A program made the translations under genes and the position numbers. A stretch of DNA of 64,000 bases, taken from Streptomyces flavofungini. GTDB lineage: Bacteria > Actinomycetota > Actinomycetes > Streptomycetales > Streptomycetaceae. The stretch is from contig NZ_BMVR01000001.1 in assembly GCF_014650815.1 (NCBI RefSeq), positions 496,001 to 560,000 on the forward strand. Reading direction: 5' to 3'. The notes beneath the pieces are model-generated. The model worked only from the letters and a program-made list of their open reading frames with translations. It had not been told where the DNA came from and searched no databases. Below are positions 8,644 to 18,302 of the stretch, piece by piece (the first letter of the stretch is position 1; each line of letters starts with the position of its first letter).

Positions 8644-11303
8644 GCGAGGAGAACGGCGGACAGCAGCCGTGTCAGCGGCCCAAGTGCACGGGTTCGTACG
8701 AGGACGTGGGCGGCGGCGAGCTGTACTGCGACACGTGCGGACTCGCCCCGGTCGTGTCGGCGAGCGGCATGGTGGGCTCCCCGGCGACGGGCATCACGGT
8801 CGGCGGGCGCAGCGCCCGGGGCTCGCGGGCCTCGTCGAGCATCGGCACCCACGGCACCCGCGGCAGCACGCGCTCCTCCCGGTCGTCCTCGTCGCGCCGC
8901 TCGGTGTCGGGGCGCCTCTCGCGCTCCACGTCGGGCAGTACGTCGACGCGGTCGGTGTCGGTGCGCAGCTCCGGGTCGTCGGCGGCGTCGTCCGCCCGCA
9001 GCAGGCTGGGCGTCGGCCTGGTCTCGGTGCCGCAGGTGCCGCGCCCGGACCCGCGGGGCGCGGTGCAGCAGAACCCCGAGGTGCCCGAGCGGAAGCGATT
9101 CTGCTCGCGCTCCGACTGCGGCGCTCCGGTGGGCCGCGCCCGCGGTGAGCGCTCGGGCCGCACGGAGGGCTTCTGCACCAAGTGCGGCCACCCGTACTCG
9201 TTCGTGCCGAAGTTGACCACGGGCGACATCGTGCACGGCCAGTACGAGGTCGTGGGCTGTCTCGCGCACGGCGGGCTCGGCTGGGTGTATCTCGCCGTGG
9301 ACCGCGCGGTGTCGGACCGCTGGGTGGTCCTCAAGGGCCTGCTCGACACCGGCGACCAGGACGCGATGGCCGCGGCGATCTCCGAGCGCCGCTTCCTCGC
9401 CGAGATCGAGCACGCCAACATCGTGCGGATCTACAACTTCGTCGAGCACCTGGACCAGCGCACCGGCTCCATGGACGGCTACATCGTCATGGAGTACGTC
9501 GGCGGCAAGTCCCTCAAGGAGATCGCCAACGGCCGCCGCACGCCCACCGGCAAGCGCGATCCGCTGCCCGTGGAACAGGCCTGCGCGTACGGCATCGAGG
9601 CCCTGGAGGCCCTCGGCCATCTGCACAGCCGCAACCTGCTGTACTGCGACTTCAAGGTCGACAACGCCATCCAGACCGAGGACCAGCTCAAGCTCATCGA
9701 CATGGGCGCGGTCCGCCGCATGGACGACGACGAGTCGGCGATCTACGGCACCGTGGGCTACCAGGCCCCGGAGGTCGCGGAGGTCGGCCCGTCGGTGGCC
9801 TCCGACCTGTACACGGTCGCGCGCACCCTCGCCGTGCTCACCTTCGACTTCCAGGGCTACACGAACGTCTTCGTGGACTCGCTGCCCGACCCGGACAACA
9901 TCGAGGTCTTCCGGACGTACGAGTCGTTCTACCGGCTGCTCGTGCGCGCCACCGACCCCGACCCGGCGCGGCGGTTCGGCTCCGCGCAGGAGATGGCCGA
10001 GCAGCTCACCGGCGTCCTGCGGGAGGTCGTGGCGGTGCAGAGCGGGCGGCCCCGGCCCGCGCTCTCGACGCTGTTCGGCCCTGAAGTGAAGGTCACGGAC
10101 ACGGAGTTGTTCGCGGAGCTGGCCGGGGAGGTGTCCGTGCTGGGGGCGCGGGGGCCGGTGGTCAAGGCTGCTGCCGGTACCGGGGGCGGCGGGGTGCTGG
10201 GCGCCGGGGCCGCCAGCGTGCTGGGACTTGAGGCATTCACGGAGGGCTCCGGGAGCGGTGCCGGTGCGCAGCCCGGCGGGACCGGCCCCGGGGAGGGCGC
10301 GGAGCCCGTGTCGATGGTGCGCGCGCTGGACGCCCCGGTGACGTCGCTCGCCCTGCCGGTGCCCCGGGTCGACCCCGGTGACGCCAACGCCGGTTTCCTC
10401 GCCGGGCTCGTGGACTCGGCGGGCAGCGAGCTGATCGCCGCCCTCGGGGCCGCGCCCGCGACCTCCACCGAGCTGCGCCTGCGCGAGCTGCGCGCCCTGC
10501 TCACCATGGGCGACCCCGCCGGGGCGGGCAAGACGCTGGAGTCCCTGGAGATCGACCACCCCGACGACTGGCGGGTGATCTGGTACCGCGGGGTCGCCTC
10601 GCTCACCAGCGGCGACCACGAGATCGCGGCGCTCTCCTTCGACGCGGTGTACGACGCGTTCCCGGGCGAGCCCGCGCCCAAGCTCGCCCTCGGCGTCTGC
10701 GCGGAGGTACTCGGCCAGCTCGACAACGCCGCCGAGTACTACCGCCTGGTGTGGGCGACCGACCCGAGCTACGTCAGCGCCGCGTTCGGGCTCGCCCGGG
10801 TGCAGCTCGCCGCGGGCGACCGGAGCGGGGCGGTGCGTACGCTGGAGTCCGTGCCGGAGTCGTCGATCCACTACACGGCGGCGCGTGTCGCCGCGGTGCG
10901 GGCGCGGCTGCGGCGGCGTATGACCTTCGACACGACGGCCGGGCCAGGAGCCCGCTTCCTGGACGACCTGACGGCCGCCGCCGGGCAGGTCGAGGCGCTC
11001 GCGGGCTTCGGCCTCGACGCGGTGCGCAGAGAGCGCCTGTCGACGGAAGTCCTCGGCACGGCGCTCGACTGGGTACTCTCCGGTAGCCACTCCGGCCACG
11101 CCACCGGCCCCTCCGGGCCCCCGGCGGCCGCGGGCGACGGGCGTACGGGAGCCGTACTGCTCGGCAGCGAGCTGGACGAGCGCGGCCTCCGGTTCGGTCT
11201 GGAGCGTTCGTACCGGACCCTGGCCCGGCTCGCACAGGGTGGCGAGGAAAGGATCGAACTGGTGGAGCGGGCCAACCGTTTCCGCCCCCGGACGTGGGTG
11301 TGA
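8640..11303 (+). CDS. pknG: PknG-type serine/threonine protein kinase with zinc motifs and TPR region
   Basis: An 887-residue soluble kinase. Two Cys clusters precede the kinase domain: Cys11, Cys16, Cys30, Cys33 and Cys155, Cys160, Cys179, Cys182, joined by a Ser/Arg-rich linker (~60-125). The domain starts near 202 with loop AHGGLGWVY, Lys232 in VVLKG, catalytic YCDFKVDN (Asp337, Asn342) and DMG at 354-356. The C-terminal ~270 residues are helical repeats, including HPDDWRVIWYRGVASLTSGD, as in the TPR domain of PknG. Mycobacterial PknG controls 2-oxoglutarate metabolism by phosphorylating the FHA protein GarA; an FHA protein is encoded 3 kb downstream here. ATG overlaps the preceding stop. 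Confidence 0.9.
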   Translation: MSEENGGQQPCQRPKCTGSYEDVGGGELYCDTCGLAPVVSASGMVGSPATGITVGGRSARGSRASSSIGTHGTRGSTRSSRSSSSRRSVSGRLSRSTSGSTSTRSVSVRSSGSSAASSARSRLGVGLVSVPQVPRPDPRGAVQQNPEVPERKRFCSRSDCGAPVGRARGERSGRTEGFCTKCGHPYSFVPKLTTGDIVHGQYEVVGCLAHGGLGWVYLAVDRAVSDRWVVLKGLLDTGDQDAMAAAISERRFLAEIEHANIVRIYNFVEHLDQRTGSMDGYIVMEYVGGKSLKEIANGRRTPTGKRDPLPVEQACAYGIEALEALGHLHSRNLLYCDFKVDNAIQTEDQLKLIDMGAVRRMDDDESAIYGTVGYQAPEVAEVGPSVASDLYTVARTLAVLTFDFQGYTNVFVDSLPDPDNIEVFRTYESFYRLLVRATDPDPARRFGSAQEMAEQLTGVLREVVAVQSGRPRPALSTLFGPEVKVTDTELFAELAGEVSVLGARGPVVKAAAGTGGGGVLGAGAASVLGLEAFTEGSGSGAGAQPGGTGPGEGAEPVSMVRALDAPVTSLALPVPRVDPGDANAGFLAGLVDSAGSELIAALGAAPATSTELRLRELRALLTMGDPAGAGKTLESLEIDHPDDWRVIWYRGVASLTSGDHEIAALSFDAVYDAFPGEPAPKLALGVCAEVLGQLDNAAEYYRLVWATDPSYVSAAFGLARVQLAAGDRSGAVRTLESVPESSIHYTAARVAAVRARLRRRMTFDTTAGPGARFLDDLTAAAGQVEALAGFGLDAVRRERLSTEVLGTALDWVLSGSHSGHATGPSGPPAAAGDGRTGAVLLGSELDERGLRFGLERSYRTLARLAQGGEERIELVERANRFRPRTWV

Positions 11304-12826
11304 AAATGGCGCAGATGCACCAACCGGCGGCATTGTCCACGTGTCCGAGCTGCGAGGAGCCCCTGGAGACGGGCGACTTGTTCTGCGGCGCGTGCGGCTA
11401 CGACCTCTCGGCTGTTCCGGCGCCGCCGGACGACCGGCCCACGCTCGCGATCAACGGCCTGCCGCCGATGCCGGGCTCGGCGCCCGCGGCTGCGGCTGCC
11501 TCCGGCCCGGGTTCCGGTGCCGATCCCGGCTTCGGCCCCGGCTCCGCCCGGTGGCCCGTCGCCCCCGAGGTCGACAGCTCCGACACCCCGGCCCCCACCC
11601 ACCGGTCCTCCGACCTGCCCGGCACCGACTCCTCGGGCGGCGAACTCGGGGATTCCGGCGGCGTGGGCGCACCGGGCGCCGGGGCGGGGACGCCCGGACC
11701 CGCGGCCGCCCCGGGGGGCGAGGCGCGTGCTCCTGGCCGACCGGCCGCTCCGGCCGCTCCGGGCAGCGCGGAGCCTAGTACGACCGGCCACGCGGCCGCC
11801 CCCGCAGCCGAGCCGGACGACTACCCCCTGCCCGCCCCCGACCCACGCGCCGGCGCACCCACCCCCGAGCAGTCGGCGTCCCCGGCCCTCGCCCCCACCC
11901 CGCCCGCAGGAACGAAACTCTGCGTCGCCTGCCGCTCCGGCCACGTCGCCCCCGACGGCTACTGCGAGAACTGCGGGCACGCCCAGCCGCGCGAGCGCGA
12001 CCACATGGAACTGGAGCTGGACGCGGTCGCCGCCGTCAGCGACCGGGGCCTGCGCCACCACCGCAACGAGGACGCGTTCGCGATCTCCGCGGCCACGCTG
12101 CCCGACGGCTCGCCCGCCGTCATCGCCGTCGTCTGCGACGGCGTCTCCTCGGCGACCCGGCCCGACGAGGCCTCCATGGCCGCGTCCCGCGCCGCCGACA
12201 CGGTCCTGCGCGCCGCCCTGCCGCGCGGCACCCACCCGCAGCAGGCCATGCACGAGGCGATCGTCGCCGCCGCCGAGGCCGTGAACGCGCTCGCCGACGA
12301 GCCCACCGGAGCCCGCGAGCACAGCCCGCACCAGAACGCGCCCGCCTGCACCCTCGTCGGCGCCGTCGTCGCGGGCGGCCTGCTCGTCATCGGCTGGGTC
12401 GGCGACAGCCGCGTCTACTGGGTTCCGGTCGACCGCTCCGGCCCCGCCGCCCGCCTCACCGAGGACGACTCCTGGGCCGCCCAGATGGTCGCCGCGGGCC
12501 TGATGAGCGAGGCCGAGGCGTACGCGGACGAACGGGCGCACGCCATCACGGGCTGGCTCGGCGCGGACGCGTACGAACTGGAGCCGCACACCGCTTCCTT
12601 CAAGCCGGACCGCCCGGGTGTAGTGGTGGTGTGCACGGACGGCCTGTGGAACTACGCGGAGGCGGCCGAGGACATGGCCCGCGCCATCCCCGTCGACGCC
12701 GCCCTGCGGCCGCTGCACAGCGCCCAGGTCCTCGTCGGCCACGCGCTCGACGGCGGGGGCCACGACAACGTAACAGTGGCGGTCCTGCCGTTCCCCGCGG
12801 CGCCGCAAGGGGCAGGATCGGCCTAG
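11300..12826 (+). CDS. Zinc-ribbon PP2C-type protein phosphatase
   Basis: A 508-residue cytosolic protein. The N-terminal zinc ribbon has Cys15, Cys18, Cys29 and Cys32. A long Pro/Ala/Gly-rich linker (~40-205) is followed by a second Cys pair set (CVAC...CENC, ~212-230) and a PP2C domain from ~235. Metal-binding and catalytic motifs are visible: DRGLRHHRNEDAF, VVCDGVSSA, VGDSRVYWV, VVVCTDGLWNY and GHDNVTVAV. It probably reverses phosphorylation by the adjacent PknG-type kinase. GTG at 11300 overlaps the kinase TGA; an in-frame ATG at 11306 is the alternative. Kinase and phosphatase share the unusual N-terminal zinc ribbon. Confidence 0.9.
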   Translation: MKMAQMHQPAALSTCPSCEEPLETGDLFCGACGYDLSAVPAPPDDRPTLAINGLPPMPGSAPAAAAASGPGSGADPGFGPGSARWPVAPEVDSSDTPAPTHRSSDLPGTDSSGGELGDSGGVGAPGAGAGTPGPAAAPGGEARAPGRPAAPAAPGSAEPSTTGHAAAPAAEPDDYPLPAPDPRAGAPTPEQSASPALAPTPPAGTKLCVACRSGHVAPDGYCENCGHAQPRERDHMELELDAVAAVSDRGLRHHRNEDAFAISAATLPDGSPAVIAVVCDGVSSATRPDEASMAASRAADTVLRAALPRGTHPQQAMHEAIVAAAEAVNALADEPTGAREHSPHQNAPACTLVGAVVAGGLLVIGWVGDSRVYWVPVDRSGPAARLTEDDSWAAQMVAAGLMSEAEAYADERAHAITGWLGADAYELEPHTASFKPDRPGVVVVCTDGLWNYAEAAEDMARAIPVDAALRPLHSAQVLVGHALDGGGHDNVTVAVLPFPAAPQGAGSA

Positions 12827-13012
12827 CGCGGACGGGGACCGCGCCGCGCGGCCGACGGCCGGGAGGACCGACCGGCCCGCCGGTCGGCCGACCTGCCGCC
12901 GCACCACGTGCGTCACCGGCACCACCCGCACGCGCGGGCACCGCGGCGGGCACCAAGGCGAGCACCAGATCCGAGCTTCTGTGGAATGAAGTCCTAGGGG
13001 GGAGCACCATCC

Positions 13013-14356
13013 ATGGCCAATTTCTCCAAGTCGAACGTGCCGCAGTTCACGGTCGACGTCTACCAGAACGAGTACCTGCCCGAGGGCGGCCGCGAGGTCA
13101 ACGCGATCGCCACGGTCACCTCGACGGGCGGCGGAACCGTCGGCTCCGCGGTCGGCGCGCCCCATCTGTACGCGGTGGGGGAGGGCCCCGACGCCGCGGT
13201 CGCGATCATGGTCGACTGCTCGGGCTCCATGGACTACCCGCCGACGAAGATGCGCGGCGCCCGTGACGCCACCGCCGCCGCCATCGACGCCGTGCGCGAC
13301 GGCGTCCACTTCGCCGTCATCGGCGGCACCCACGTCGCCACCGAGGTCTACCCCGGCGGCGGCCGCCTCGCCGTCGCCGGACCCCAGACCCGCACCCAGG
13401 CCAAGGAGGCGCTGCGCAAGCTCAGCGCGGGCGGCGGCACCGCCATCGGCACCTGGCTGCGCCTGGCCGACCGGCTCCTCGCCTCCGCCGACGTGTCCAT
13501 CAGGCACGGCATCCTGCTCACCGACGGCCGCAACGAACACGAGTCACCCGAGGACCTGCGCGCCTCCCTCGACGCCTGCGCGGGCCGGTTCACGTGTGAC
13601 GCGCGCGGCGTCGGCACCGACTGGGAAGTGAAAGAGGTCACAGGCATCGCCTCGGCGCTGCTCGGCACCGCCGACATCGTCGCCGACCCCGCGGGCCTCG
13701 CCGCCGACTTCACGCAGATGATGGAGTCGGCCATGGGCAAGGAGGTCGCCGACGTCAGCCTGCGGCTGTGGACGCCCATGGGCGTGGAGATCATGTTCGT
13801 GAAGCAAGTGGCACCCACGGTCGAGGAGTTGACCGACCGACGCACCGAGGCGGGTCCCCGTGCGGGTGACTATCCGACCGGCTCCTGGGGCGACGAGTCC
13901 CGCGACTACCACGTCTGTGTCCGCGTCCCCGGCGCCGATCTCGGCCAGGAGATGCTCGCGGCCCGTGTCTCGCTCGTCGTACCGGCCGCCGACGGCACCG
14001 TGCAGACCCTGTCCCAGGGCCTGGTCCGGGCCGTCTGGACGGACGACATGGCGGCCTCCACCTCCATCAATCCGCAGGTCGCGCACTACACCGGCCAGGC
14101 GGAACTGGCCCAGGTCATCCAGCAGGGCCTCGACGCTCGCAAATCGGGCGATTACGACGGCGCAACGGCCAAACTGGGCCGGGCAGTTCAACTTGCGAGC
14201 GCCTCCGGCAACGCGGACACCGCCAAGCTCCTTTCCAAGGTGGTGGACGTGGTCGACGCCGCGACAGGTACTGTTCGATTGAAGGCGCGGGTCGCCGAGG
14301 CCGACGAGATGACACTCGAGACGCGCTCGACGAAAACGGTCCGCGTGAAGAAGTAG
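13013..14356 (+). CDS. VWA-domain protein
   Basis: A 447-residue cytosolic protein with an N-terminal beta-rich segment (1-55), then a von Willebrand factor A domain. The MIDAS site is MVDCSGSMD at ~64-72, with the later Thr in GGGTAIGTW (~142) and Asp in LLTDGRN (~168). The C-terminal half has a beta region and a helical repeat (~350-410), possibly a substrate or partner platform. ATG at 13013 is preceded by GGGGGGAG. The 186-bp gap from the phosphatase gene may hold a promoter, but nothing diagnostic is visible. Bacterial VWA proteins usually mediate metal-dependent protein contacts; the partner here is unknown, with the neighbours the best candidates. Confidence 0.85.
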   Translation: MANFSKSNVPQFTVDVYQNEYLPEGGREVNAIATVTSTGGGTVGSAVGAPHLYAVGEGPDAAVAIMVDCSGSMDYPPTKMRGARDATAAAIDAVRDGVHFAVIGGTHVATEVYPGGGRLAVAGPQTRTQAKEALRKLSAGGGTAIGTWLRLADRLLASADVSIRHGILLTDGRNEHESPEDLRASLDACAGRFTCDARGVGTDWEVKEVTGIASALLGTADIVADPAGLAADFTQMMESAMGKEVADVSLRLWTPMGVEIMFVKQVAPTVEELTDRRTEAGPRAGDYPTGSWGDESRDYHVCVRVPGADLGQEMLAARVSLVVPAADGTVQTLSQGLVRAVWTDDMAASTSINPQVAHYTGQAELAQVIQQGLDARKSGDYDGATAKLGRAVQLASASGNADTAKLLSKVVDVVDAATGTVRLKARVAEADEMTLETRSTKTVRVKK

Positions 14357-14484
14357 CGAGGAAGCAGCAGGGCGCCTCGCGGCGTCCCGCACGCCCGGTA
14401 CGCATCGCGTACGCCCTGTCAGTACCCGAAGAACGCCAGCGCACGCGGCCCACGGGCCGGAGAAGGAGAGGGGGAAGCGCCGAC

Positions 14485-16656
14485 ATGCCGACCTGCCCGA
14501 ACGGACACCAGTCGGGTTCCGACGACTGGTGCGAGGTCTGCGGTCACCGCATGGCCGGTGCCGTACCACCGCCGCCTCCACCACCGCCCCCGGCCGCCGG
14601 TTACGGCTACCCGCCGGGGCCCGGCCAGCCCGGTGGGCCTGGTGGCCCCGGCGGTCCCGGTGGGCCCGGTGGCCCCGGCCAGCCCGGCCGCTCGCATCTC
14701 TCCGCGGTGCCGGACCTCGGGCCCGAGCCCGAGCTCTGCCCGCAGTGCCGCACGCCCCGCGAGGCCAACGCGCCGTTCTGCGAGGAGTGCCGGTGGAACT
14801 TCCTCACCGGTACGGCCACGTCGTACACGCCTGCCGCGCCTAATCCGCCGTTGCCCGGTGGTGGGCCCGGGGGTCCTGGTGGGCCTGGTGGTCCGGGGAT
14901 GACTGGGCCTGGTGGGCACGGTCCGGGTGGTCCCGGTGGTCCCGGCCCGGGCGGTCCCGGTGGTCCCGGTGGTCCTGGGTTTGGTGGGCGTGGTCCCGGT
15001 CCTGGTGGTCCGGGTGCCGGTGGTCCCGATGGGTACGGGTATCCGCCGCAGGGTCCTGGTCAGCCTGGTGGTCCGGGGCAGCCCGGTGGTCCCGGTCCCG
15101 GTGGTCCCGGTCCCGGTGGTCCGGGTGCTGGTGGTCCTGGTCCTGGTCCCGGTGGGTCCGGTCCTGGTGGGTACGGGTATCCGCCGCAGGGTCCTGGTCA
15201 GCCTGGTGGTCCCGGGCAGCCCGGCGGTCCTGGGCAGCCCGGTGGTCCCGGTCAGCCCGGTGGGTTCGACGGTCCCGGCGGTCCTGGTCCCGGCGCGCAC
15301 GGCGGGCCCGGCGGCCCTGGGCAGCCCGGTGGTCCCGGTCAGCCCGGTGGGTTCGACGGTCCCGGTGGGCCTCGTCCCGGTGGTCCCGGTGGCTTCGACG
15401 GACCCGGCGGTCCTCGTCCCGGCGGACCCGGTGGTCCCGGTGGTCCCGGTGGGTTCGACGGACCCGGCGGGCCCGGTGGCTTCGACGGTCCCGGTGGACC
15501 GGGCGGACCCGGCGGGCCTGGCGCCCCCAACCCCTCGCAGCAGTTCCAGCAAGGCCCTCCCCCGCCCCCGCCGGGCCCCGGCGCTCCGGGCGGCCCCGGT
15601 GGACCTGGTGGCCCCGGTGGACCTGGTGGCCCCGGCGCGTTCGACGGTCCTGGCGGCCCGGGCGGACCCGGCGCCCCGGGCGGACCTGGCGCGCCCGGTG
15701 GCCCTGGCGGCCCCGGCGCACCCGGCACCACCTCCCCGACCGGCCAGCAGTCCCCCGGCCCCGGCCAGGACCCGTTCGGCTACCAGGGCTCCCGGCCCTC
15801 GCAGATGAACCGTCCCGCCGAGCCGATCCCGCCGTTCGGCACGGGCAACGGCGGCCCCGGCGGCGGCGGACCCGGTGGTCCTGGCGGCCCTGGCGGCCCC
15901 GGCAGCGCGCCCGGGCAGAACCAGCCCGGCGCCCCGCAGGCGTTCCAGCAGCAGGGTCCGCCCGCACCGCCCGCGTTCCCGCAGGAGACCGGCGCCCCGC
16001 AGGGCCCGCCGCCCCCGCCCGGCCACGGCGGCCCCGGTGGACCTGGTGGCCCCGGCGGACCTGGCGCGGGCCCCGGTGGACCCGGCGCGCAGTCCTTCGG
16101 CCCCGGCGGAGACGACTGGGTCCTCTCCCCGCCCGCCTCCGGAGCACCCGGCCAGGGTCACCCCGGCGGCCCGGGCGGACCCGGCGCCCCGGCCCAGCAG
16201 CCCCCGCAGGGCTACCCCGGCCAGGGCGCTCCGCCCCAGCAGGCGGGCCCCGGCACCTGGACCGCGACCATCGGCCCCGACCGTGACTACTTCATGGCGA
16301 TGATGCAGCGCAGCGGCCCCGAGGCCACGGGCCTGAACCTGCCCGCGTACTCCCCGGAGCAGCAGCGTCCGCTGATCGGCAACCAGATCACGATCGGCCG
16401 CCGCCGCCACTCCACCGGCGACACCCCCGACATCGACCTGTCGGTGCCGCCGGAGGACCCGGGCGTATCGCACCAGCACGCGGTCCTGGTCCAGCAACCG
16501 GACGGCGGCTGGGCGGTCGTCGACCAGAACTCGACCAACGGCACCACGGTCAACGGCGGCGAGGAGCCCATCCAGCCCTTCGTCCCGATCCCGCTGCAGG
16601 ACGGCGACCGGGTGCACGTCGGCGCCTGGACGACGATCACCGTCCGCCGGGACTGA
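14485..16656 (+). CDS. FHA-domain protein with zinc ribbons and collagen-like Gly-Pro linker
   Basis: A 723-residue protein. It starts with a Cys4 ribbon (CPNGHQ...WCEVCGH), has a Pro/Gly stretch and a second ribbon (LCPQCRT...FCEECRW, ~85-105), then more than 400 residues of Gly-Gly-Pro and Gly-Gln-Pro repeats. The C-terminal ~95 residues form an FHA phosphothreonine-binding domain, with IGRRR, then GVSHQHAVL and [13 protein letters not shown]. By analogy with GarA it is the likely substrate or reader of the PknG-type kinase. An ATG start is preceded by GGAGAGGGGGAAG. The repeat makes length variation between strains likely and sequencing errors possible. Confidence 0.88.
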   Translation: MPTCPNGHQSGSDDWCEVCGHRMAGAVPPPPPPPPPAAGYGYPPGPGQPGGPGGPGGPGGPGGPGQPGRSHLSAVPDLGPEPELCPQCRTPREANAPFCEECRWNFLTGTATSYTPAAPNPPLPGGGPGGPGGPGGPGMTGPGGHGPGGPGGPGPGGPGGPGGPGFGGRGPGPGGPGAGGPDGYGYPPQGPGQPGGPGQPGGPGPGGPGPGGPGAGGPGPGPGGSGPGGYGYPPQGPGQPGGPGQPGGPGQPGGPGQPGGFDGPGGPGPGAHGGPGGPGQPGGPGQPGGFDGPGGPRPGGPGGFDGPGGPRPGGPGGPGGPGGFDGPGGPGGFDGPGGPGGPGGPGAPNPSQQFQQGPPPPPPGPGAPGGPGGPGGPGGPGGPGAFDGPGGPGGPGAPGGPGAPGGPGGPGAPGTTSPTGQQSPGPGQDPFGYQGSRPSQMNRPAEPIPPFGTGNGGPGGGGPGGPGGPGGPGSAPGQNQPGAPQAFQQQGPPAPPAFPQETGAPQGPPPPPGHGGPGGPGGPGGPGAGPGGPGAQSFGPGGDDWVLSPPASGAPGQGHPGGPGGPGAPAQQPPQGYPGQGAPPQQAGPGTWTATIGPDRDYFMAMMQRSGPEATGLNLPAYSPEQQRPLIGNQITIGRRRHSTGDTPDIDLSVPPEDPGVSHQHAVLVQQPDGGWAVVDQNSTNGTTVNGGEEPIQPFVPIPLQDGDRVHVGAWTTITVRRD
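14600..16230 (+). repeat. Gly-Pro coding tandem repeat region
   Basis: The DNA consists of many near-identical 9-base units coding for Gly-Gly-Pro or Gly-Gln-Pro, densest at ~14870-15730. Several units are combined into longer repeats, for example two copies of the block that codes [20 protein letters not shown] at ~15026 and ~15173. It lies inside the FHA-protein gene and keeps frame. Such arrays are prone to slippage, so copy number may vary. Confidence 0.85.
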
Positions 16657-16697
16657 CCCCGGCCGGCACCGAGGCCCCCGGGCCACCCGCACCACCG

Positions 16698-16748
16698 AAG
16701 GGCCGTACGCCTGGCCACCGCTTCACAGCGGCCAGGCGTACGGCCCTT
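16698..16748. terminator. Bidirectional terminator between convergent genes
   Basis: A perfect 19-bp inverted repeat: AAGGGCCGTACGCCTGGCC at 16698-16716 and its complement at 16730-16748, with a 13-base loop. It lies between the FHA-protein stop (16656) and the convergent methyltransferase, whose stop codon is in the loop and whose last codons form the right arm. It should end transcription from both sides. Confidence 0.8.
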
Positions 16749-17721
16749 CCGGGTCGTCCAGCCACGCCCACGCGTACGGCCCGCTGACCGTGACCCCGAA
16801 CCGTTCCCGCACCGGCCGCCGCTCCCGCTGCCACAGCGCCAGCGCCTCGTGCGGGTCGAGGCTCCCCGCGGTGAGTTCGAGCAGGAACCGGAACAGCTCG
16901 CTCTGCAGCGCCCGGCGCGGCAGCCCGCCGATGTGCTGCTCGGTCCGCGGCGCCGCGCTGCCGCCGCGCAACGGCACGAAGTACGCGGGGGTGTGCAGGA
17001 ACCGCCCCTCCGCGTGCTCGGCGTCCGCGACCCGCAGCGCGATCAGGCCGGTCGCCAGCGGCGCGAGCACCCGCGCGCCGGGGCGGCACTGCGCGAGCCA
17101 GGCCCGCGGCACCGAACTGAGCGTGCAGGTGGCGATGATCCGGTCGAAGGGCGCCCGCCGCGGACAGCCCGCGGCGCCGTCGCCGGTCGCGACGACCGGC
17201 CGGTACCCGGCGGCCGTCAGATGCCGGCGCGCGGACTCGGTGATCTCCGGGTCGAGGTCGACGGTGGTGACGTGCTCGTCCCCGAGCCGGTGCGCGAGCA
17301 GCGCCGCGTTGTAGCCCGTACCGGCCCCGATCTCCAGGACGTCGTGCCGCGCCCCGTCCCCGACGTCCAGCTCGATGAGCATCTTCGCCATCAGCGAGGG
17401 CTGGCTGCTGGACGAGACCAGCTCACCGTCCCGTACCCGGGTGGCCAGCGGCGCGTCCGCGTACGCCCCGCGCAGCCACCGCCCCCGCCGCACCGGGTCG
17501 GGGTCCTCGCCCCACAGCCGCTCGTACCCGCCGCTCGTGCTCACGTAGTAGTACGGCACGAACAGGTGCCGCGGCACCGCCTGGAACGCCTCCCGCCAGG
17601 CAGGATCGTCGTCCCAGACCCCGCCGGCCTCGATCTCCCGCACCAGCCCGGCCCGGGCCTCGGCCGCCTGCACGGGGTCGGGCCCACCGGGTTCGTCGGC
17701 AAGTGGAGCTTGCGCACCCAT
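16723..17721 (-). CDS. Protein-L-isoaspartate O-methyltransferase-like protein
   Basis: A 332-residue SAM-dependent methyltransferase. The PCMT-type core includes a substrate loop ending QPSLMAKML, motif I VLEIGAGTGYNAALLA (~125-140) and the acidic loop VTTVDLD. An extra C-terminal ~120 residues are absent from the short housekeeping PCMT, as in the longer actinomycete paralogues, some of which act in RiPP or grading of damaged proteins. Start chosen at the ATG of MGAQAPLADEPGG (17721); an upstream in-frame start (17829) would overlap the divergent globin gene. It is alone, convergent to the FHA gene and divergent from the haemoglobin gene. Confidence 0.75.
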   Translation of the reverse strand: MGAQAPLADEPGGPDPVQAAEARAGLVREIEAGGVWDDDPAWREAFQAVPRHLFVPYYYVSTSGGYERLWGEDPDPVRRGRWLRGAYADAPLATRVRDGELVSSSSQPSLMAKMLIELDVGDGARHDVLEIGAGTGYNAALLAHRLGDEHVTTVDLDPEITESARRHLTAAGYRPVVATGDGAAGCPRRAPFDRIIATCTLSSVPRAWLAQCRPGARVLAPLATGLIALRVADAEHAEGRFLHTPAYFVPLRGGSAAPRTEQHIGGLPRRALQSELFRFLLELTAGSLDPHEALALWQRERRPVRERFGVTVSGPYAWAWLDDPEGPYAWPL

Positions 17722-17806
17722 ACCACCACTGTGCTGCCCCGGGCCGCTCGATGCGAGTGGTCCTAAGCCTTCCGTCCTCGGCCGTCGCGTCTGAGACCAT
17801 GGAGGA

Positions 17807-18211
17807 GTGAACGAGATCCCGCGCGGCACGCTTCAGGAGCAGACCTTCTACGAACAGGTCGGCGGCGAGGAGACCTTCAGGCGCCTGGTGCACCACTTCT
17901 ACCAGGGTGTGGCCGAGGACCCGCTGCTCCGGCCGATGTACCCGGAGGAGGACCTGGGCCCGGCCGAGGAACGCCTCGTCCTGTTCCTGATGCAGTACTG
18001 GGGCGGCCCCCGCACCTACAGCGACAACCGCGGCCACCCCCGCCTGCGCATGCGCCACGCCCCCTTCACGGTCAACAAGGAGGCCCACGACGCCTGGCTC
18101 AAGCACATGCGGGCCGCCGTCGACGCCCTCAACCTCTCCGAGGAACACGACCGCACCCTGTGGAACTACCTGACCTACGCGGCAGCTTCCATGGTCAACA
18201 CCCCCGGCTGA
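17807..18211 (+). CDS. glbO: Group II truncated haemoglobin
   Basis: A 134-residue haem protein of the TrHbO class. Tyr B10 is in the HHFYQGV stretch (~34-40), the proximal His F8 in RMRHAPF (~83), and Trp G8 in HDAWLKHM (~95). VGGEETFRRLV at the N-terminus is the usual helix A-B start. The family binds O2 and NO or detoxifies peroxide; its role in this strain is not known. GTG at 17807 has GGAGGA directly upstream. Transcribed alone, divergent from the methyltransferase, and followed by a 10-bp-stem hairpin. Confidence 0.92.
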   Translation: MNEIPRGTLQEQTFYEQVGGEETFRRLVHHFYQGVAEDPLLRPMYPEEDLGPAEERLVLFLMQYWGGPRTYSDNRGHPRLRMRHAPFTVNKEAHDAWLKHMRAAVDALNLSEEHDRTLWNYLTYAAASMVNTPG

Positions 18212-18220
18212 CCGAAGCGC

Positions 18221-18246
18221 CCCACAGCAGCCCCACCTGCTGTGGG
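18221..18246. terminator. Terminator between globin gene and convergent operon
   Basis: CCCACAGCAG (18221-18230) pairs perfectly with CTGCTGTGGG (18237-18246) across a 6-base loop. It starts ten bases after the globin stop and lies before the end of the convergent gene at 18303, so it can serve both directions. Confidence 0.75.
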
Positions 18247-18302
18247 CAGGCGCGGCCCCGATCACCGTGCCGCCGCCGCTGTGCGCACGTCGACGGTCAG
18301 TG

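Noticed and set aside
15000..15730. Repeats that might be a CRISPR array
   Set aside because: The units are in-frame Gly-Pro codons with no unique spacers, and there are no cas genes.
14840..16147. Minus-strand open frame rich in Arg, His and Asp opposite the FHA gene
   Set aside because: It is the reverse reading of the Gly-Pro repeat.
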